In this document: in pieces, positions 1 through 5,300 of the stretch
Position numbering within the stretch: the stretch's first letter is position 1
Layout of the letters: each line of letters opens with the position of its first letter
Virus record (IMG/VR): IMGVR_UViG_3300020477_000124
Location: 1 to 24,680 of that record
Length of the DNA: 24,680 bases
Strand: one strand, 5' to 3'
DNA from: a virus
Translations under genes and position numbers: made by a program
The notes under the pieces: generated by a model
Told to the model about the DNA's origin: nothing
What the model saw: the letters and a program-made list of their open reading frames with translations, nothing else
Databases searched by the model: none

Positions 1-2
1 TC

Positions 3-443
3 GACATCCTGTGGGAAACCGGCGCGGCGCAGTCCGACGCCGCCAACTTCCGCATCGAGCAGCTCTCGGGCGGGGTGATCACCTACCAACGCTGCAAGAC
101 CGGTGTACGGGCCGCCCAAGCAGTCAGCCCCGAGCTGCAGCTGGCCCTCCAAGGCGTCGCAGCTGGACGCACCAGCGGCTACTTCCTCCCCTCCATCCAG
201 CGGATGGACAGCAAAGACCGGGCAACCATCTTCCGGCGCAAATGCCTCCAGCTGGGAATCAGCGGCGTCACGCTGCACAGCTACCGCTACGCTTGGGCCG
301 AGCGGGCGTTCGAGCTGGAGATGCCGGAACGGCTGGCGATGGTCGCACTCGGCCACAACTCGGCCGCGATCCACCGGGCCTACGCGAAGAACGCGAAGCT
401 GGTCTGCCCGTCGCTGGCCGAATACCAGAACCAGAACAAATAG
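3..443 (+). CDS. Tyrosine recombinase/integrase, C-terminal part (5' end outside window)
   Basis: The frame is open from the left edge (codons from position 3) to TAG at 441-443, leaving 146 residues of the catalytic domain. In fragment numbering, K32 sits in the KTG of the beta-hairpin, H92-x-x-R95 in LHSYR, H118 in LGHNS and the likely nucleophile Y127 in HRAYAK. The nine-residue H-to-Y spacing is standard for tyrosine recombinases. Such enzymes integrate and excise phage DNA through a covalent 3'-phosphotyrosine. The place where most family members carry the first catalytic Arg (TGxRxxE) reads TGAAQSD and has no Arg. The motif around LHSYRYAWAERA is, from memory, typical of integrases in Verrucomicrobiota. 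The gene converges on the lysis cassette with a gap of about 20 bp. The family is confident; activity and host are not. Confidence 0.9.
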   Translation, partial: DILWETGAAQSDAANFRIEQLSGGVITYQRCKTGVRAAQAVSPELQLALQGVAAGRTSGYFLPSIQRMDSKDRATIFRRKCLQLGISGVTLHSYRYAWAERAFELEMPERLAMVALGHNSAAIHRAYAKNAKLVCPSLAEYQNQNK

Positions 444-474
444 GCAGCCGAGGCAGCGAGGCAGCTACTGCCTC
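442..474. repeat. Three AGGCAGC direct repeats plus a hairpin at the integrase 3' end
   Basis: AGGCAGC occurs at 442-448, 451-457 and 459-465, starting on the integrase stop codon. The last copy leads into a perfect inverted repeat: GAGGCAG at 458-464, loop CTA at 465-467, CTGCCTC at 468-474. The loop is also the stop codon of the convergent lipoprotein gene. No T-run follows on either strand, so a Rho-independent terminator is not well supported. It could reduce read-through between the convergent genes or be a recombinase-related site; neither is shown. Confidence 0.5.
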
Positions 475-653
475 TCCAGCTCATACTCCAGCTCGGCCAC
501 TTTCTTCAACGCCGCCTCCGTCCAGACTGGTGCGGACTGTGCTGCCCTCGGGAAGTGGGGGTGTTCGGTCAACTCCCTCACTCCATTGAGCTCCCGCCCC
601 GTCTGGCAGGCGGTGAGCAGCAATAGCGGCGTCAATATGATCCAGTTTCGCAT
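465..653 (-). CDS. Small lipoprotein, probable outer-membrane spanin (Rz1-like)
   Basis: This 62-residue protein has a classic lipoprotein signal: M-R-N start, hydrophobic stretch IILTPLLLL and lipobox LTAC with the lipidated Cys at residue 16. The mature part is about 47 residues and ends in a short charged helix (LKKVAELEYELERQ). A purine-rich GAGAG lies about 5 nt before the ATG. Nearly the whole gene lies inside the 3' part of the 94-residue gene at 481-765, in another frame, the arrangement known for lambda Rz/Rz1. Spanins join inner and outer membranes in the last lysis step of phages of Gram-negative hosts. The lipoprotein call is firm; the spanin role is inferred from size, overlap and position. 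Confidence 0.65.
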   Translation of the reverse strand: MRNWIILTPLLLLTACQTGRELNGVRELTEHPHFPRAAQSAPVWTEAALKKVAELEYELERQ

Positions 654-765
654 TGAATCTCTCGCGGGCTCTGGCCTCCCGAACCCCGTCGGCCACCTTC
701 AGGAACAGCCGCTCCAGAGACGGGACGGCCTTGAGCAGGGCCACGATTGCGCTGATGAGCCCCAC
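481..765 (-). CDS. Membrane-associated small protein, candidate inner-membrane spanin partner
   Basis: This 94-residue protein starts at GTG (765-763), three bases after the stop of the holin-like gene. The N-terminus (GLISAIVALLKAVPSLERLFLKVADG) is moderately hydrophobic but contains Lys, Glu and Arg, so it looks more like an amphipathic or membrane-peripheral helix than a clean transmembrane segment. A charged helix follows (REARARERFNAKLDHIDAAI). The last 45 residues are Pro/Gly/Ser-rich and low in complexity, as expected where another frame (465-653) is the one under selection. Overlap with a lipoprotein gene makes an Rz-like partner the best guess. Without a clear transmembrane helix this stays tentative. 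The shine site before the GTG is weak. Confidence 0.5.
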   Translation of the reverse strand: MGLISAIVALLKAVPSLERLFLKVADGVREARARERFNAKLDHIDAAIAAHRLPDGAGAQWSEGVDRTPPLPEGSTVRTSLDGGGVEESGRAGV

Positions 766-768
766 GCC

Positions 769-1011
769 CTAGCTGGCTTTCTTCTTCGCCACCTTCTTCT
801 TCTTGACGACAGGAACCACCGTGCTGGCCGCTTCAGCTGCCGCGTCGGCCGCCAGCTCGCTTTTCTGCACGCCCATCCGAAGGAAGACCGCCAGCCCGCT
901 GGTGACCACCAGCTGCAGCATCTCCGCCATCTCCAGCTCGCCCGTGAAATATCCGCCGATGGCGGCGATTATCGCGGCGACCGCTGTCCAGACTGTTTTA
1001 GACTTTAGCAT
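769..1011 (-). CDS. Holin-like small membrane protein
   Basis: This 80-residue protein begins MLKSKTVWTAVAAIIAAIGGYFTGEL. It has one hydrophobic helix at about residues 8-22 and a second at about 30-46 (LQLVVTSGLAVFLRMGVQ), then an Ala-rich linker and a Lys-rich tail (VVKKKKVAKKKAS). Two short membrane helices with a basic cytoplasmic tail, in a cassette of envelope proteins beside a spanin-like pair, fit a holin that permeabilises the inner membrane. From memory, the opening resembles many phage proteins annotated as holins. The start is an ATG only four bases after the preceding stop, without a clear ribosome site, so translational coupling is likely. Confidence 0.6.
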   Translation of the reverse strand: MLKSKTVWTAVAAIIAAIGGYFTGELEMAEMLQLVVTSGLAVFLRMGVQKSELAADAAAEAASTVVPVVKKKKVAKKKAS

Positions 1012-1014
1012 AAT

Positions 1015-1338
1015 TTAGTCAGGTTTGTGCTCCGACCGATTGACCGCCCCGAGTTTCATCTCGACCGTGTTGGTTCCGGCCTTCACCGTCAGCGACGGGA
1101 ACGGAACCTCCACCGAGAGGTACGGGATTTTCAGGTTGATGCCCTCCGGGCTCACCTTCGCGTCCGGCAACACGCCGGCCTTCGCGCCCACGCAAAGGGA
1201 CGGCATCGCCCACGCAATCGTTTGCCCGAAAAGGGTGACAGCTGGTTTCGGCTTCCACGCCGCACCGAACAGTTCACCCGCGTTGGCGGTCGCTGCAGTC
1301 AGCAGCAACGCCCCGATAATGTATCTTAACTCCTTCAT
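1015..1338 (-). CDS. Secreted/periplasmic protein of unknown function
   Basis: This 107-residue protein, starting at ATG 1338, has a Sec signal peptide: M-K-E-L-R basic start, hydrophobic core (IIGALLLTAA) and a likely cut after ANA near residue 20. The mature part has alternating hydrophobic and polar residues (INLKIPYLSVEVPFPSLTVKAG), suggesting beta-strands, and a single Cys. I do not recognise the family. A GTG directly upstream (1341) would add one residue. AAAGG lies about 14 nt upstream, and the gene overlaps or abuts the 52-residue gene, suggesting coupling. Its place among small membrane proteins suggests an envelope or lysis-related role, but no function can be assigned. Confidence 0.6.
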   Translation of the reverse strand: MKELRYIIGALLLTAATANAGELFGAAWKPKPAVTLFGQTIAWAMPSLCVGAKAGVLPDAKVSPEGINLKIPYLSVEVPFPSLTVKAGTNTVEMKLGAVNRSEHKPD

Positions 1339-1340
1339 CA

Positions 1341-1499
1341 CTATTTTTTACCTTTGTACAAATCCGAACATTTCTTGGTGACGTACAACAGCGACACCAG
1401 CGAGATGAAAAACTTCAGCAAAATGTCCATCTGAACCAGCCAGTTCCCGATTCCCGTCGCCGAGGCCAGCGCCACCTTCAGGTCGTCCACCCAGCTCAT
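1341..1499 (-). CDS. 52-residue single-pass membrane protein
   Basis: The start codon ATG (1499-1497) overlaps the stop of the upstream lipoprotein gene as TGATG, and the stop TAG is at 1343-1341. The product runs MSWVDDLKVALASATGIGNW, then a membrane helix at about residues 25-41 (DILLKFFISLVSLLYV), then a short basic tail (TKKCSDLYKGKK). One transmembrane segment and a positive C-terminus fit a small holin, a holin regulator or another envelope peptide. No family is recognised. The tight stop/start overlaps on both sides and the clear hydrophobic segment are the reasons to call it a real gene despite its size. Confidence 0.6.
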   Translation of the reverse strand: MSWVDDLKVALASATGIGNWLVQMDILLKFFISLVSLLYVTKKCSDLYKGKK

Positions 1500-1726
1500 C
1501 ACCGTTTCCCAGTCATCGGCATCAGCTGCGGGTAGCTGGCCGGCACGGCGCGGACAGAGTTGGTCGCCACGCCGAAGAACCCTCCGGCATCCTGCTCCGG
1601 GTGAGCGGGATAATATTCAGCCTCGAACCCCGTCAGCGATATGTCGATTTCCTTCAAGTTTTTACAGCCTGCCCCCACCCAGATCACGAACGCGGCAATG
1701 GCAACAATCGCCATCAGCCGGGTCAC
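1499..1726 (-). CDS. Small lipoprotein of unknown function
   Basis: Starting at GTG 1726, the product is 75 residues with M-T-R-L, a hydrophobic core (MAIVAIAAFVIWV) and lipobox VGAGC, followed by a mature part of about 55 residues without a recognised domain. The GTG overlaps the upstream stop as GTGA. The upstream sequence AGGAGG is only about one base from this GTG and about 13 bases from an ATG at 1714, so the start is uncertain. A longer reading from 1774 is possible but would put about 50 nt of overlap into the upstream gene. It is a second lipoprotein in the cassette and an alternative outer-membrane spanin candidate, though its longer, sheet-like mature part fits that role less well. 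Confidence 0.55.
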   Translation of the reverse strand: MTRLMAIVAIAAFVIWVGAGCKNLKEIDISLTGFEAEYYPAHPEQDAGGFFGVATNSVRAVPASYPQLMPMTGKR

Positions 1727-2016
1727 TCCTCCTGCCGTGGCTTCGGTGTCCGCTTTGGGCTCATTCCCATACATTTGTAGAGCGCGGCGACCTCCACTCG
1801 CAGCATTGCGATCTCCTTCGAGAGCTTGTTCGTTTCCTTGTCGTGTCCATTCAGTCTGTCAATCAGTTTGACAACTATCTCATACAACGACTTCACTTCT
1901 CCAGAGAGGTCGCGCAGGACGTAGAAAACGATCTTGTAGCCAAATATCCCAGCTGCCGCCGCTGCGACGACCGGGAACCCCAGCGTCTGGATCAGGTTGG
2001 CGGTGTCGGTTCCCAC
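1723..2016 (-). CDS. Membrane protein with coiled coil, holin-like (BhlA-type layout)
   Basis: This 97-residue protein starts at GTG 2016. An N-terminal membrane helix at about residues 8-34 (LIQTLGFPVVAAAAAGIFGY and onward) is followed by a long charged helix rich in Leu/Ile/Val heptads (about 38-80: LSGEVKSLYEIVVKLIDRLN, then KETNKLSKEIAMLRVEVAAL) and a basic tail (PKRTPKPRQEE). The layout, with the LIQTLGFP-type opening, recalls BhlA/UviB-like holins from memory. A coiled-coil inner-membrane protein could also be a spanin-type protein. The gene sits two to four bases after the preceding stop and overlaps the next start as GTGA, so it is coupled on both sides. Confidence 0.55.
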   Translation of the reverse strand: MGTDTANLIQTLGFPVVAAAAAGIFGYKIVFYVLRDLSGEVKSLYEIVVKLIDRLNGHDKETNKLSKEIAMLRVEVAALYKCMGMSPKRTPKPRQEE

Positions 2017-2019
2017 TCA

Positions 2020-2268
2020 TCACTCGCCATCACCAACGGCCTTCACCTCTGGCTCGGCCTTTTCCAAGCTGGCGTTCAGCTGGGCCATAAAAAAGCCTTT
2101 TGCCCCTTGGGCTTGGGCCAGACTGAAACTCATCTGCCCAATCTTGCCGTCAAGGTCAACGACTTGGTTGAGTAACCCAATCTGCTCCTGCGAGAGATCG
2201 GCCACGTTGTGCTCCTCACCGTTGATGACAACGGTCTGCTTCTCTGTTTTTGTTGCTTCTTTAGCCAT
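2020..2268 (-). CDS. Conserved phage hypothetical protein (DUF6447-like)
   Basis: This protein of about 82 residues is read from ATG 2268; an in-frame TTG two codons upstream is less likely. It starts with a charged stretch, then VVINGEEHNVADLSQEQIGL and a helix with a regular polar/hydrophobic pattern (VVDLDGKIGQMSFSLAQAQGAKGFFMAQLNASLEKA). The opening short beta-hairpin followed by a helix resembles, from memory, small proteins frequent in marine phages (DUF6447-like). There is no signal or membrane segment, so it is cytoplasmic or virion-associated. Function unknown. It is the first gene of the small cassette after the 34-residue basic protein, with no clear ribosome site before the ATG. 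Confidence 0.6.
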   Translation of the reverse strand: MAKEATKTEKQTVVINGEEHNVADLSQEQIGLLNQVVDLDGKIGQMSFSLAQAQGAKGFFMAQLNASLEKAEPEVKAVGDGE

Positions 2269-2276
2269 AACCAAAA

Positions 2277-2381
2277 TTATCTTTTTCGCTTTTTCATCGA
2301 AGATTTTGCCGCAGCTTTCTTCGTCGTTTTTTTCGGTGGACGACCCACTTTACTTCCGTATGTTCCTTTACCGTGCGGCAT
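2277..2381 (-). CDS. 34-residue basic protein (MPHGKGTYG type)
   Basis: The ATG is at 2381-2379 and the TAA at 2279-2277. The product opens MPHGKGTYGSKVGRPPKK and continues Thr/Lys/Ala-rich to a tail KKRKR. It is very basic, with an AT-hook-like GRPPKK. From memory, short proteins with an M-P-x-G-K-G-T-Y-G start recur in marine phage genomes, which supports a real gene. It fills the gap between the tail fibre and the small-gene cassette almost exactly. Nucleic-acid binding or a minor virion role is possible; function is unknown. Confidence 0.65.
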   Translation of the reverse strand: MPHGKGTYGSKVGRPPKKTTKKAAAKSSMKKRKR

Positions 2382-2385
2382 AAAA

Positions 2386-5300
2386 TTATCCTTCCAACGT
2401 CTTCACCCTCGCCGACAGTTCCTGCACCGCCTTAATCAGCGGCATCACCAGATTGCCGTACTTCAGCGACAACTTGCCGTTAGGCGACTCGTTCACCAGA
2501 TCGAACTCAACACCCGCCTCGGTCATCGCCGTCTGCACATCCTGCGCTATCAACCCCAGCCGCACGGTGTCGTCATCGTCTGGCCGGTCATCTGCCGGGA
2601 CGGTGACTGTCTCGTAAACGGCGTCCTTCGCCTCGACGGCAGCACTTACCAGACGGCGTTCTTTGATCTCCTCACGCGCTGGTTCAGCCGGTGTGACGAT
2701 GTGTGTTTCTGTCCACTCGTCCTTTGCCTCAACAACCACCCGTGTTTCGGTTCGTTCTGGAACCGCCTCGCGAACGCAGACGCGCTCGGTGACTTCTTCC
2801 TGTGCGGTCTGGACAACAAACGTCTCGCGCACTTCGTCGCACGCTTCTTGGACGACGTATTCTTCCATCACCGGCACTTTGTGCTTCACCGGCTCACGCA
2901 CTTCCGCGACAGCTTCAACCGCCGGTTCGATCTCGTTACCGTCCTCGTCAACAACCGCATCTTTCGCCTCAACTGCTTCTTGCACGCAGCAAGTGCAGAG
3001 TGAACCGTCCTCGTTGTACAGATCACACTCCTCGTAAACCGGGGTGCGCTCGATGCGCGTGACTTCTTCGCTGATCTGCTTCTTAACCCACTTGCCATCG
3101 ACTTCAACGATCTCCTCGCGGGTGACAGTCTCGGTCACTTCCTCCTCGGTGTGCTTGTGCCGTTCGCCTTTGATTTCTTCCCGCGCCTCCTGCGTGACCC
3201 GTTCCTCGGTGATCTCGTCCCGCGCTTCTTGCACCACACGATCTTCGTACTCGGCGTCTTGCGCCGGGATCGTTACTTCCTCGGTGACTTCCTCGACGGC
3301 GGGATGAACTTCTTCGCGTGTGACTTCCTCAACCGCATCACGCGCTTCTTGCACGACTACGTCTTCCCACACCTCGTCGGCAGCTTCTACGGCTGGGGTG
3401 ACGAGTTCTTCGCGGGTTGTGTCGCGGAGATGGTTCTCTTTGATTTCGTCTGGATAATCAGCGGGATTAACATTCTTGAACGTGATTGGCTGCAACTTCT
3501 CGATGAGTGCCAGACCAACCGCACTTGCCGCCACATCGCGCTTAACACGTCTGTCTGAAGTTATTGATGTCTGGGCGCAATGAAGTGCGCTAATGCTGGC
3601 ATTACCCAGTTGAATCGTGTTCGTCCCCTGACCCTGACCGCCGTAACCGATGACGATTTCGTTAACTTTATCTTGATCGGCTGACTCCGTAGCCGCACCG
3701 ATGAACACCGACTGTTTTGCTTCATTTACGACAGCCGGTGAAGCATCTGTTGTTTGTATGCCAGCGTTTGCACCAACCGCAACATTGCTGTCAGCATTGG
3801 CGTGGTTAAGATTTAAAAGCGCAGACGTACCAATGGCCGTATTGCTGGTCATCTCGGCAGCGGCTGCGCTCATCGCAAACGCACCTACCGCTGTGTTTTG
3901 ACCGCCGGTAATTGCCGCATCCATACAGCCAGAACCAATGGCCGTGTTTTTATTTCCCGCTGTTGAAGCCGCTAGCGCGTTGTAACCAAGTGCCGTACAA
4001 TCGTTATCATCAGCAATCGCACTCCCCGCTGAATGGCCGATCAGCACGTTCTGTGTGCCGGTGCTGATTGTCGAACCAGCCGATGAACCAATGGCTAAAT
4101 TTGTTATGTCACCAGCCGTTCCGTTCTGTGCGCCAAGCGCGTTGCGCCCGATTGCAATACAGTTGTTTGAACCGGATACTTCAGCGTCTAAAGCGTTCGC
4201 ACCTATCGCAATGTTTGAATCGCTGTCGCCAACCATCCCCAATGCAGCTTGATACCCAATGGCGATATTGTAATCGCCGGTGGTCATTGCCTTACCAGCA
4301 CCGCGTCCGATGAGTACGTTACCGGGGCCGTCTTCTAGAACGTGACCGGCTTCATAACCCACAGCTACGTTAGACGCGCCGGTGTTGTCTCCTGCTGTGC
4401 CAGAACCTTTTAGTGCCTCGTAGCCAACAGCCACGTTTGCACCACCTCGCATATTTTGAAACGCGTTGTGACCAACGGCGACGCTGTTCGACCCAGTACT
4501 TGCTTGGTATGTTTCGTTGCCAGCATAATAGCCGACAAATGTGTTGCCAGTTGAATCATCAATCTTCTCACCCGCATACCCACCAATGGCGGTGTTCTTG
4601 ACGTTGGCGTTTTGTCCCGTGAGTGCGTAAAGGCCGACAGCCACACAGGCATCTGCGCCAGAAGTCTCCGAACCCATCGCACCGAAGCCAACCGCCACGT
4701 TGTAATTTTCGCTATCGTTGGCTGCGTCAAGCGCCCAAGCACCGACAGCCACGTTACCATTGTTGTTGGTTATTGCGCCGCCAGCAGAACGCCCTATCAG
4801 TACGTTGCTGTCACCTGTGTCGAGTGCGTCGCCAGCAATTGACCCCATAATGGTGTTATCCGCACCCGTCGTAATTGCGTAGCCAGCACGGTAGCCAACC
4901 ATCGTGTTATCATCACCATCACCTGCGCCAGTACCCCCACCAATCGCACCCAACGCCCCGGCTTGATAACCAACAGCGGTATTTTGAACGCCACCATCGT
5001 CAACGCCGCTACCAAGACTGGTGAGTGCTTGATAACCAATAGCCGTGTTCTTTGAAGCATTACGGTTCTGTGCCAGCAATGCGTTGTAACCAATGGCCAC
5101 GCAACCATCGGCACTGGATGTCTCTGCGCTTAATGCCTGATGTCCTATGGCGACGTTGTAATGTTCACTAGCGTTCGCGGCTAACATTGCATTATAACCT
5201 ATGGCGATATTGCCAATCCCGTCTGTCATTGCCGAGCCAGCTTGATGGCCAACGGCAACATTCTTGTTCCCCGTAGTCGTTGCATCTAGGGAGTAGTTGC

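Noticed and set aside
2209-3003. Long plus-strand open frame opposite the fibre C-terminus
   Set aside because: It is antisense to the repetitive acidic insert, Cys/Phe/Arg-rich and without a ribosome site; the repeats create open complementary frames.
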